From Theocolax elegans (Eukaryota > Arthropoda > Insecta > Hymenoptera > Cerocephalidae): a stretch of DNA of 64,000 bases. The position numbers and the translations under genes are program-made. Below, one piece after another: positions 1 through 8,781 of this stretch. The stretch spans positions 88,318,670-88,382,669 of the forward strand of contig CM047427.1 in NCBI GenBank assembly GCA_026168455.1, given 5' to 3'. Numbering within the stretch: position 1 is the stretch's first letter; every line of letters starts with the position of its first letter. The notes beneath the pieces were generated by a model. It had not been told where the DNA came from and ran no database searches. It worked only from the letters and a program-made list of their open reading frames with translations.

Positions 1-393
1 AATCAGATTATTCTCAGATTACCAAGGTAAACTTTTTTACCTAATTAATAAAATCGTTTATTTTAATTTTATACATTTTGTATTATTCATTTTGATTGTG
101 TAATGTAATATATAATAAAAATTGTTTTTCTAACCTGAAGAATTTAGTGAATATTACGTACAATATACGTTGTATATAACGTTAAACTAGTTTTGATTAT
201 TTTTTAATTAAAACCACTCTCCCGGATCTCAAGAAATAAATAAGTTATCCTTTAAAATGAAAAAAAATCTTTATCGTTGTTGAAACTCTCAGAAGTTTAT
301 GGAAAAGTATGTGTAAGCCACTTTTTCTATTGAATCTATGAATCTCACTACTCAATATACGCTAGATTTGAGGAGCAAAATATTATTATGTAC
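1..393. other. AT-rich flank left of the DIRS element
   Basis: AT-rich DNA with short runs of A and T and no supportable coding frame, RNA or repeat array. It ends where the outer terminus of the DIRS-type element begins. No sequence here matches the DNA immediately beyond the other end of that element, in line with insertion without target-site duplication. Confidence 0.6.
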
Positions 394-574
394 AATTATA
401 GATCAAACGAACTTACCTGTAAGTGAAGTACGATCATAATTATACGAGATCCTTGTTTGAGTGATTAATATGTAGTACACCGTGATCTCGGTGACTTACC
501 ACGAATGTTTTAGAGAGACAAAAAAGAATCGACCGTACATTCAACTGACTCCATGGTGACGTTTTCATTCATAT
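394..574. repeat. Left inverted terminal repeat of the DIRS element (3' end of the element)
   Basis: Positions 437-574 are the near-perfect reverse complement of 5386-5524, including the stretch with TACACCGTGATCTCGGTGAC. Differences cluster near the outer end (ACGAGATCC here against ACTTTGATCC in the other copy). This copy carries an additional outer 43 bases (394-436) with no counterpart in the right repeat; that extension is instead complementary to the internal region at 641-715. A one-sided extension of this kind is known from the DIRS-1 family. Confidence 0.92.
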
Positions 575-640
575 TTTTTAGAGTAGCATTCGTGAATAGT
601 CGCTATTTCCTAGGGTGGGATTTTTTAAATGCGGTGGGTG

Positions 641-751
641 TTAATCACTCAAACAAGGATCTCGTATAATTATGATCGAACTTCACTTACAGGTAAGTTC
701 GTTTGATCTATAATTATACTTTGATCCTTGTTTTCATGATTAATATGTAGT
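641..751. repeat. Internal complementary region (ICR) of the DIRS element
   Basis: The first part, 641-715, is the reverse complement of the left outer end 394-468 with one visible mismatch. The second part, 711-751, is the reverse complement of the right outer end 5484-5524. The two parts share TAATT at 711-715, marking the circular junction. Known of DIRS elements: this region restores terminal sequence during replication and lets the linear product circularise. It lies between the recombinase gene and the left terminal repeat, the usual place at the 3' side of the element. Confidence 0.93.
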
Positions 752-954
752 TGTTTAGAGTTTAATAGCGACTGTATCACTTTTTTATATTCATAATATT
801 AATAATATTTTTATAATTTGTATGTACAAAATGCCTTACATTAAATATAATATGTACAATTGTGTAAAATTATACATTCTTTAATTTATTTATACAACAA
901 TAATATAATTAATTAGGTATACATAACGTTAAAGAATAAACAAAAGTCAGAAAT

Positions 955-1854
955 CTAACTTAACACAGATAACGCAAATGTTTCCTTATTCTGACATATT
1001 GGTTTGTTATAAAATTGTGCAAATACAGCAGATTTTTCGGACCATCCCGCAGTGTTTTTAATAATATTTAAATCAATGCCTTTAAAATAAGCTTTAGATG
1101 TCGCAGCATGTCGAGTGGAATGACATGAAAATACATTTACATCAATTCCACTGATCATTAATACTTTTTTGATCCATTTACTTATAGTTTGCGAAGTTAC
1201 AGATTTATAAGGCTTTTTTATTGATAAAAACAATGTATTTTCATTGCCACGATGTGCTTTAGTTTTTTCTAAATAATGTTTTAATGTCAATGCTGCACAC
1301 AATTCAGGTTTTTCTTTAAAAAATGGTAGTACAAGAAGTGGTTGACATTTACCGGGAGCTGATGTTTTAATTATATCAGGTATTTCAATTTCAATTTTTG
1401 TTTCATAAATACGTATATTTTTAATTTTTATAGAAGCAAGGGTTTGTGCTCTATGCGCAGTTATAAGAGCTAACAATATAACTAATTTATTTGTAATTGT
1501 TTCGAGCGGTAAATTTTCTAAAGGAAACCAATTTGCTACAAAATTTAAAACTATGCTGGTATCCCAAGTTTTTTGATATTTTGGTCTCGATGGTCGAATT
1601 TTATAAATGCCTTTGAAAAATCTTGAAAGCAATAAATTATCTGAAATATTATAATCTAAAATGAAAGAAATTGCTGCTCTTGCAGAATTTAATGAACCAT
1701 AAGATAATCCGCTTTCAAATTTTTTAGTTAAATATTCTAAAATTTTCAACACACTTGCCGAATAAGGACATATTTTTTCAATTTTACAAAAATTACACCA
1801 ATCAATAAGTATCGAACTATATTGTTTTATAGTATTGTGCGCTATTGAAGACAT
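955..1854 (-). CDS. DIRS tyrosine recombinase (integrase function)
   Basis: A 299-residue frame with a true ATG at 1852-1854. It has the tyrosine recombinase signature: an arm I arginine near R135 in the AHRAQTL motif, the HxxR box HSTRH (H245, R248), a tryptophan near 271 in AGWS, and the nucleophile tyrosine near Y282 (QFYNK). The N-terminal 100 residues fit a SAM-like core-binding domain (helical, rich in aromatic residues). The enzyme would insert the circular DNA intermediate by strand exchange, acting in the nucleus, instead of a DDE integrase. It starts 23 bases after the stop of the pol frame. All catalytic positions are intact, so it may still be functional. Family assignment is firm; activity is inference. 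Confidence 0.93.
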   Translation of the reverse strand: MSSIAHNTIKQYSSILIDWCNFCKIEKICPYSASVLKILEYLTKKFESGLSYGSLNSARAAISFILDYNISDNLLLSRFFKGIYKIRPSRPKYQKTWDTSIVLNFVANWFPLENLPLETITNKLVILLALITAHRAQTLASIKIKNIRIYETKIEIEIPDIIKTSAPGKCQPLLVLPFFKEKPELCAALTLKHYLEKTKAHRGNENTLFLSIKKPYKSVTSQTISKWIKKVLMISGIDVNVFSCHSTRHAATSKAYFKGIDLNIIKNTAGWSEKSAVFAQFYNKPICQNKETFALSVLS

Positions 1855-1877
1855 TAAAATATTTATTGTGTCATTTT

Positions 1878-3941
1878 TTATTTCATTCCGTTTAAACGCT
1901 TGCCTGATAATATCCCTGCCAACAAAGTAAGACGATCGGCCAACGGATGTATGAGAGACCTACAAGGTGATAAAAGCAATTTTTTATTTGCTTTAAAAAT
2001 TAGTGGTTCTTGTACAAGTAATTTGGTAAATGTAGGGAACCAGCATTGGGCAGTCCAGTACGGGACGACTACAATTCCTGTAGCTTTCTCATTTATAATT
2101 TTTTGTATAACCTTACTAATTATGGAAAAAGGTGGAAAAGCGTAAAATTTAAATGTATTCCACGGTAATGTAAAAGCGTCAATTGCAATAGCATCTGCGT
2201 CTCTGAACCAAGAACAATAATTGTTACATTTTGAATTTATGCGCGATGCAAATAAGTCTACTTCGGGAATTCCATAGCATTTTTCAATACTTTTATAAGC
2301 ATAACTAGCTAATTCCCACTCTGTGTCAATATTTGTTATCCTTGATTGAAAATCAGCCTTAATATTTTTATTACTTGGAATATATGAAACAAATAACCAT
2401 ATACGTCTTTTTTCCGCCCATTTCCATATACAATTAGCTAATTCGTTATATTTTATATGACGTGAACCACCAAATCTATTAACATATGAAATAGCCGTTG
2501 TGTTATCGATGCGCAGTAAGATTTCACAGTTGTTAATTGAATTTGCAAATGTTTTAATAGCAAGAAACACAGCTAATAATTCTAAATAATTAATTGAATG
2601 TTGTTTTTCTTTAAAACTCCAAAAACCTCGAATATTTTCATTATTACATGACGCTCCCCAACCTGAGAGTGAAGCATCTGTAAATATTTCCATTTCAAAA
2701 CTAAACAGTTTTATTAAATAAAAAGAAGATGATAAATGTTCTTTCCACCACATTAAATCTACAATGGATTTTTGAGACAAAATCATTCTTTTTTCAAAAT
2801 TGCCGTCATTATGTTTTAAGGCTTGCTTCTTATCAATTTCAAGATTTTTTGTATATAACATACTATATTCAATCCCTGGCGTACAAGAAATAAGCAATCC
2901 TAATAATTGAGCGTAATCTCGTATTTTATACGATTTATGAAATTTAAATGAATTTATTTTTTCTAAAATCATTTTTCTCTTTTTATCTGTTGGTTCTAAG
3001 GAAAGTCTACGTGAATCTAATATAAAACCCAGTATTTTGCATCTTTTTGATGGTACTAAGTTGCTTTTTTCAAAATTTATAACAAATCCTAAATAAATCA
3101 ATAAGTTCAACGTATCATGTAAATTAGACAAACAATCATTAAAAGATTGACCATAAATTAAGAAATCGTCTAGATATACATTAGATCTGTGTCCTTTGGA
3201 TCGTAATAAAGACATAACAGGTTTTATTATTTTAGTAAATATATAAGGACTCAAACATAATCCAAAAGGTAAAGATGTAAATTGAAATAAATTACCATCG
3301 TAAATAAAACGTAAGTATTTTTTACTTTTTTCGGATATTTTAACTAAGAAAAAAGCATTTTTTAAATCAATAGTGCACATATAATCATCTTTGATTAAAA
3401 CTTTACAAGCATTGCGGATGTCTTCCATTTTAAAGTGATCAACTTTTAAAAATTTGTTTAATTTTTTGAGGTTAAATATAAAACGATAAGATCCGTCTGG
3501 CTTTTTCCTTAAAAAATAAGTAGAAATAAATTGATCTTTTTCAAAATTGCAATGTTCAACTGCTCCAGAAGAAAGCATTTCTTTAATGCAATTCGAAAGA
3601 TTTAGTTTTTCTTCAGGAGTATATACTGTTTCTTTCGGTATTTTATTTTGCTTAATCGGAGAATTAAAAATCAATTCATAACCTCGTATACAATTTAGAA
3701 TAAAAGGGTCGGATGTAATTTGTTGCCATCTATTAAAATATTTAGATAAATTTCCAGCTATTTTAATGCAATTTAATGCTTGCGGGTTTGATCGAAACGC
3801 GAGCGAAGCGAGGTTTGAGACCTTGTTTGTCGCATCTGCGTAGGAGTAAATTTTTTCGGCGTATTTTTGTTTACAGAATCCGGTTGTTGCACTGTTTTTG
3901 ATTGTTGATTGTTTGGTGTCTTTATTGGTTGACGTAAAAAA
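1878..3941 (-). CDS. DIRS pol: reverse transcriptase, RNase H and methyltransferase-like domain
   Basis: The frame is open from 3941 (just after a stop at 3942-3944) to the TAA at 1878-1880, about 687 codons. No ATG precedes the RT domain, and the upstream 169 bases overlap the end of gag in the -1 frame; expression through a frameshift from gag, or by some other non-ATG route, is inferred. Counting from 3674, domains in order: the DIRS lead-in around NRWQQ and GYELIF (upstream of and around 3674); RT with catalytic D103 (TIDLKNAF), LPFG at 135-138 and YLDD at 167-170; RNase H with D333 (FTDAS), E365, D390 and D441; then the DAM-methylase-like domain typical of DIRS, with DLFASR at 473-478, YAFPPF near 511 and VVPYW near 536. 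The product would copy element RNA to DNA and remove the RNA. No internal stop is present. Confidence 0.92.
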   Translation of the reverse strand, partial: FFTSTNKDTKQSTIKNSATTGFCKQKYAEKIYSYADATNKVSNLASLAFRSNPQALNCIKIAGNLSKYFNRWQQITSDPFILNCIRGYELIFNSPIKQNKIPKETVYTPEEKLNLSNCIKEMLSSGAVEHCNFEKDQFISTYFLRKKPDGSYRFIFNLKKLNKFLKVDHFKMEDIRNACKVLIKDDYMCTIDLKNAFFLVKISEKSKKYLRFIYDGNLFQFTSLPFGLCLSPYIFTKIIKPVMSLLRSKGHRSNVYLDDFLIYGQSFNDCLSNLHDTLNLLIYLGFVINFEKSNLVPSKRCKILGFILDSRRLSLEPTDKKRKMILEKINSFKFHKSYKIRDYAQLLGLLISCTPGIEYSMLYTKNLEIDKKQALKHNDGNFEKRMILSQKSIVDLMWWKEHLSSSFYLIKLFSFEMEIFTDASLSGWGASCNNENIRGFWSFKEKQHSINYLELLAVFLAIKTFANSINNCEILLRIDNTTAISYVNRFGGSRHIKYNELANCIWKWAEKRRIWLFVSYIPSNKNIKADFQSRITNIDTEWELASYAYKSIEKCYGIPEVDLFASRINSKCNNYCSWFRDADAIAIDAFTLPWNTFKFYAFPPFSIISKVIQKIINEKATGIVVVPYWTAQCWFPTFTKLLVQEPLIFKANKKLLLSPCRSLIHPLADRLTLLAGILSGKRLNGMK

Positions 3942-4696
3942 TTAGATTTTGCATAAGGTTTCTTATATGGTGCGAGTTTTAAGTCATTTCCGACTTTTTC
4001 AAAAGTTTTCGCTTCTTTCACTTTCTCAATTAAATTTTTACCGAATAAATATTCATCAGTTTTACAATTTTGTAAAACAGTTTTTAAATTTTTGTTAATC
4101 GTTGGAATAATACACGTTTTTCTCCCCGAAAGTTGATTGAAATGTAAATCAGTTATCAATTTTCCAGCATCATTTAAAATTTCTAGTAACATTTTTCGAT
4201 TAAACTCTTTAGTTAATAAAGCTGAAATAGCAGTACCTAATGCTGTTAAACTAGAACCAATTAAATTTTGAGTATTTGCAAAATGGGAATCGCGTTTTTT
4301 AGCTATTTCAGAAAGTAAAGCGGTTAACTCTGGATTTAACTTTTGAGCGCATAGGTTAGGCAAACATTTATATTTTTCTAGTAAATTTTCCTTCATTTCT
4401 TTGTCTAATCCTGAGCAAATCCAGGTAGACCAACGAACTATAAGTTCTGATCGAAGTAAATTTTTAACCTCTTTCGGCTTGCTTGGATCATCACCCAGTA
4501 CGAGTAGTGCTTCCTCGTCCAACTGTACCGTCATGCTTTCTGTAGGAAGCTGTTGGGTTACAGCGTTGACCTCGTGCACCTCGTTAGTTCCCTCCGTTGA
4601 AGAAGTAGACGGTACATTCTTTGCGAGAACAGAGTTTGCTGTAAATAAAGCATATAAGCTCTGAACATGTTTTGTCCAGTAGACAAAATCGTCAGG
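3773..4696 (-). CDS. DIRS gag core (capsid-like), no ATG at the frame's upstream end
   Basis: Open from 4696 (after a TAG at 4697-4699) to TAA at 3773-3775. The conserved part begins with the acidic lead LDEEALLVLGDDP, followed by an RW..WI..GL segment, LNPEL and KKRDSHF motifs and a helical block, all recognised from DIRS-order gag proteins. The last 60 residues are rich in K, Q, N and T and would bind nucleic acid. The first in-frame ATG is near 4534, but similarity to gag begins about there or before, so this is likely the second half of a protein begun in the frame 4558-5295. The two frames overlap by 139 bases and differ by -1. Either a single-base indel split gag or a frameshift joins the halves. 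Gag would package element RNA. Confidence 0.8.
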   Translation of the reverse strand, partial: PDDFVYWTKHVQSLYALFTANSVLAKNVPSTSSTEGTNEVHEVNAVTQQLPTESMTVQLDEEALLVLGDDPSKPKEVKNLLRSELIVRWSTWICSGLDKEMKENLLEKYKCLPNLCAQKLNPELTALLSEIAKKRDSHFANTQNLIGSSLTALGTAISALLTKEFNRKMLLEILNDAGKLITDLHFNQLSGRKTCIIPTINKNLKTVLQNCKTDEYLFGKNLIEKVKEAKTFEKVGNDLKLAPYKKPYAKSNFLRQPIKTPNNQQSKTVQQPDSVNKNTPKKFTPTQMRQTRSQTSLRSRFDQTRKH

Positions 4697-5295
4697 CTAG
4701 TCGGTACAGTATTTGCCTCACCTAAAGCGTGAGGTCCACCGTCCGTATTTTTTACGATATTAGTATCGGTTGTCTCATTTTGAGTATCAACCTGATTTTT
4801 TGGAGATGCTCCAGTTACCAGTGGCAAATTTACCGGTGGCAACAATTCTAGTGGAGGTGTGTAGCGTGATTTTATGCTCGATGCACTTGAGCTTTGCCTC
4901 CAACGCCTCACTTGCTGTGCCTTATATGATCGTTGATAGCTTCGAGATCTGCTTCGGCGGTGCAATCGGTGACGTCTTTTAGGCTTTTCGTAATGACGTG
5001 ATCGACGGCGGCTCTTGGATCTCTCACGTTGTTGGGATCGATAATCGCTGCTGGATCTCTCGCGCTGTCTCGATCGACGGTGACTATTAGACCTCTCCCG
5101 TTGTCGATACCGACAATGTTGACTAAATCGGCGTCCACGATCACTAAGAGTACCAGATTGCGAACGATGACGACTGTAATTGGAAGAAGAGGTTATCGTT
5201 GTGCTGCTTTCAGACGAAAAAGATCGTCGTCGTTTCTTAGAAATGTAAGAAATGTCTGATTCAGACGATGAACTTCGGTGATGTCTCTTACTCAT
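4558..5295 (-). CDS. SR-rich N-terminal part of DIRS gag
   Basis: A 245-residue frame with a real ATG at 5293-5295, the first ORF of the element. Residues 1-135 are dominated by Arg-Ser and Arg-Arg-Ser repeats (RRSRQRERSSS type), resembling the RS domain of splicing factors; residues 140-200 are low complexity with prolines. The last 45 residues run out of frame with the downstream gag core and look like read-through of the wrong frame, which is why I see this as the amino half of a split gag. An RS domain could direct nuclear import or RNA binding; this is inference. Gag proteins of other DIRS elements are often basic near the N-terminus. Codon use is richer in GC than the rest of the element because of Arg and Ser codons. 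Confidence 0.72.
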   Translation of the reverse strand: MSKRHHRSSSSESDISYISKKRRRSFSSESSTTITSSSNYSRHRSQSGTLSDRGRRFSQHCRYRQRERSNSHRRSRQRERSSSDYRSQQRERSKSRRRSRHYEKPKRRHRLHRRSRSRSYQRSYKAQQVRRWRQSSSASSIKSRYTPPLELLPPVNLPLVTGASPKNQVDTQNETTDTNIVKNTDGGPHALGEANTVPTSLTILSTGQNMFRAYMLYLQQTLFSQRMYRLLLQRRELTRCTRSTL

Positions 5296-5385
5296 GATAA
5301 CTCTTAATAAATTTTAATATAAATATTTATTTTATTAGGTTAGTCTCTCTGATTTTACGTGTGGATATGTCAACACGAAAAAACG

Positions 5386-5524
5386 ATATGAATGAAAACG
5401 TCACCATGGAGTCAGTTGAATGTACGGTCGATTCTTTTTTGTCTCTCTAAAACATTCGTGGTAAGTCACCGAGATCACGGTGTACTACATATTAATCATG
5501 AAAACAAGGATCAAAGTATAATTA
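5386..5524. repeat. Right inverted terminal repeat of the DIRS element (5' end of the element)
   Basis: About 139 bases that read in reverse complement as 437-574. The outermost bases end in TATAATTA at 5517-5524. On the minus strand this is the upstream end of the element, about 90 bases before the first gag ATG (5293-5295), so the element's promoter should lie in or next to it; no specific promoter motif could be fixed. Confidence 0.92.
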
Positions 5525-6167
5525 ACAATGAACAATTATGTGAGCGATCTAATTTTATAAAATTCTTTGAAAAAAAGTTTCACGACCAGCTGGAAGAGTT
5601 TTTACTTAGAGGCTTTTCAAAGATAGATCGATCCAGATTTAACGAAAATGGTACATGTATAACAAATGTTTAAATAGGAAATCGCATTCCACGAGAGCTG
5701 CCATACCAGAGATAAAAAGTATACATGGTAAGAGTCAATATATAGCTATAATATATACGACATAAGAGGACATCAGTTAGAATATTCGAAAGGTTATCAT
5801 ACGTACGGTAACGAAGAGAGAGGACTAAATAAAATGAAAATTAATTAGGCTCGTGAAATAATAGAGAATGAGCGAGGGAGCGTGTGTACGCGGAGTCAGG
5901 TTGGGCCGGGGTAGCCGTTACGTAATCCTGGGAAGCTGCTCGAAACGGGCAAGGGAATTCGAACGGCAGAAAGTTATTATGCCGGATGAAGGAGATATTA
6001 TAATCACGTTGTCTATCGATTGGCGCGCGCGTGCGGTACGAAGGGCTGAACCTGTCAGCCGGAAGACACCGCCTCCTGCCCTAATAGAATGCCAATATGA
6101 TTATGTGTGCCGCGTTGCATTCAAACCACGAGCCTCCCGCCTTCGATGTGCTCTTGTGGGCCTCACC

Positions 6168-6170
<3 letters not shown>

Positions 6171-6204
<34 letters not shown>
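6171..6204. repeat. (AG)17 microsatellite
   Basis: A perfect AG dinucleotide run of 34 bases, followed by GACAGACAGAC. Confidence 0.95.
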
Positions 6205-6207
<3 letters not shown>

Positions 6208-7458
6208 CAGACAGACCGAGAGCTATTTGTTTCCGAGGCCTGCTACATTCTGTAAACCCGTTGCAGCTCTTCACCCCCACCCCCATCCCTTCCTCACCAA
6301 AATTACAAATAAACGAGTGAATAATTTACAATCTTGATACAAGTTTTAGTGGTAGGATGGTCTAAAATCTTAAAGAAAGCACGTACATTCTTAAAGTATG
6401 GGAAAAATGACTGTCTATAACACAATCAAAATACCAATATGATTTTTAATTTGTATTACAATTATGCATTAATAACAATTAACACTTTAATAAGACTATT
6501 TTTTAATTATTATTAAGTAAATTAAGTATTAACATCACCTCTACTATAGCCAAATTTATAAGAGATTTATTGAAAAATTGCGTGTCTCTTTTATCAATAT
6601 ACACCAAGGAATTGAATATTTGTTTAGTAAGGTGAAGATTATGCAATAAATAAAGTATATAAGGAAGAACCTTTAGTCACAATTTTCGAGAGACGATAGA
6701 CGATAACGTTCCCTTAAGTTAATAACACTTGCTAAAAAAATAATGGTTATAAGCAACGAATCTTGAAGGTTTAAGATAATAAAAATATTAAAAAAAAGCT
6801 GTTACAATTAAACATATCCATAATTGGATAACTCGACGGATACTGGTATCTGATCAATAGTTATTAATGAGAAAACTCGGTTGCGTTCTAGGTGAAATTC
6901 GATGAAACGCGACGTAATACAGATAAAACAATCGTTACGCAATATTTCCCCATTATTTCCCGTTATTTTTCCTCGAATAACGTTTTATAATCATCGGTTA
7001 CGCTCGATCAATTAAATAATTTTCTTCGGTACAATTGACGTACAATGCATGGTTTTATATCAATATCGATATAATCCGCTTATAGAGGTGTTTCGTAACT
7101 CGAACACCGCGGTTTGTTATAAAAATTACTTAAATTCGTACAGAGATGAGAGTCTGATTTAAAATCGAATGTTCGGTAAGGTTCGTTTTTACGCAAAACT
7201 GCAAAACTGCAAGTAGTACAGGTAACCTAAGGTTTTGAAAATACTTTCGAGGTTTCGATTATAGAGATTGTATCAATAGATAAAAAAATCGGATATTATT
7301 GTGTGGAGAGCGGTATGGTCGAGTGTGCAAGTGAAAGACCGTTAGGGAGAAACGAAGGGTAGCGAGAAACCATCAAAGTTAACCTTTGTTTCTCGCATGG
7401 TTAACCTTTGAGGTTTATCAGTGTGTACCAGGTGGCAAGCTTTATTTATAACGCGCAT

Positions 7459-7464
<6 letters not shown>

Positions 7465-7504
<40 letters not shown>
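7465..7504. repeat. (CT)20 microsatellite
   Basis: A perfect CT dinucleotide run of about 40 bases; open frames crossing it on both strands are artefacts of the repeat. Confidence 0.95.
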
Positions 7505-7509
<5 letters not shown>

Positions 7510-7754
7510 AGTTCCTCTCTCAGTCAGTCACTTGGCGGATTTTACCCCTAGAGCAAGGGCACAGAGCACACGGCACATGCTTGCGCGCTCCTCGGGTTGG
7601 TAAGTGTATAGGAAGGGATTGATGGTCTTTATAGCGCTGCGGTAGGATAAAAGGTAAGCCTGCTAATTGGTGCACCGCACCGACTTCGTATATACTACCT
7701 TGAAAATGACGACGGCCGTGCGACGATATCGTCCAACTTTCTCCGTTATACCTT

Positions 7755-7770
7755 CCCCCCCCCCCCCCCC
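7755..7770. repeat. C16 homopolymer
   Basis: Sixteen consecutive C; a G-run on the minus strand. Length is likely uncertain in the assembly. Confidence 0.9.
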
Positions 7771-8741
7771 GAGTGTTTATTACGGTATTTTTGCACACTG
7801 AAATTGTTATACCTACTTAGACTCGAGTACTCTTCCTTACCCGTCCTATACTCCCATACCGTCTAACCACGTATGTGCGGTCGTATATTTTTTTCCTATC
7901 GCGAGTCGCGACCCGCGTACCTTATAAATATCATCCGCTCGCCAAGAAATATTATAAATAGAATCGCCAAATCACCCAATACCATCTATTACTTCACCCA
8001 ATTACTTATCCCTATTCGGTATCCAATTCTTTATGTAAAGTCTTATGTAAAATTAATAATTTCACACGTGAATAAAATCATTTGGATAAATTGCTAACTA
8101 ATAAATCCAGTAAAGAAAATCCATACTTTATTCCGATATATTATATAGGTACGATATTTATTATTCATTTTTTGTAGGTATACATTGCTCATTAGAAATT
8201 GAATATTATATGGATACGGAAGTATTCGGATTAAAATGTTACGCAAGTCAGTAGTCAAAAATAATTAGAATTGGAGTATAATCCTTCATTACCGAGGTAG
8301 GAGTTTCACGCTACGTAAGAATGCGAAATTTCAACGATTTTCGCGAGCGATTTTCCCTCATTAATATTTCGGAAATGTTTTAAGGTCAATGTTGTTCAAA
8401 ACTCTCCGTTATAGGCTAGCTGGATATTTCAAGTCTCGTATACCGCTTACTTGGGAATATACATCTATATAATATTTATCTTTTTCTTTCGTGTATTTTT
8501 ATCAATTTTGAAAACAAAAAAGACACTCGTAAAACATTCGGCAATTATTGAATTAAAATGGACTACCAAGAATAATGATTTTAATAACCTTACGAAGAGG
8601 GGTCGGAGAGGGATTGGAGAGGGAATAGTTTGTTTATTAAGGACGGAGGAGGATTGTTAAAAAGGTTCGAAACAACCGGAGGCTAAAGCGCAAAGGAACG
8701 GATCGGTCGAGCGGTGTCTTTGCGAAGAGTCAAAGAGAAAA

Positions 8742-8781
8742 GCGGCGGCGTCGGCGTCGTCGTCGTCGGCGTCGGCGTCGG
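8742..8781. repeat. Imperfect GTC/GGC trinucleotide repeat
   Basis: Alternating GGC, GTC triplets in a CpG-rich block; no convincing open frame with known domains uses it. Confidence 0.85.

Larger units (their letters stand above)
394..5524 (-). mobile_element. DIRS-order tyrosine-recombinase retrotransposon, apparently full length
   Basis: Seen directly: inverted terminal repeats (437-574 and 5386-5524), an internal complementary region (641-751), and four open frames all on the minus strand in the order gag N-part, gag core, RT/RNase H/methyltransferase-like, tyrosine recombinase. Known of the family: DIRS elements replicate through a circular intermediate that the tyrosine recombinase inserts without target duplication, and the internal complementary region templates the joined ends. 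Here that region is the exact head-to-tail joint of the two outer ends, meeting at a shared 5-base TAATT, which fixes the element ends at about 394 and 5524 (5.1 kb). No duplication of flanking bases is visible. RT, RNase H and recombinase catalytic residues are all present, so only gag, split over two frames, looks compromised. A short spacer without genes (752-954) separates recombinase and complementary region. Confidence 0.93.

Noticed and set aside
1900..2145. 81-codon plus-strand frame inside DIRS pol
   Set aside because: Shadow of the conserved methyltransferase-like domain on the other strand.
3898..3918. Resemblance of TTTTGATTGTTG to the start of miR-315
   Set aside because: Only the 5' part matches, it lies inside gag coding sequence and no hairpin is formed.
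5392..5673. 93-codon plus-strand frame overlapping the right DIRS repeat
   Set aside because: It starts inside the terminal repeat, antisense to the element, and has no domain.
5868..6320. 150-codon frame beginning MSEGACVRG
   Set aside because: It runs through the (AG)17 microsatellite and CpG-rich sequence; no homology recognised.
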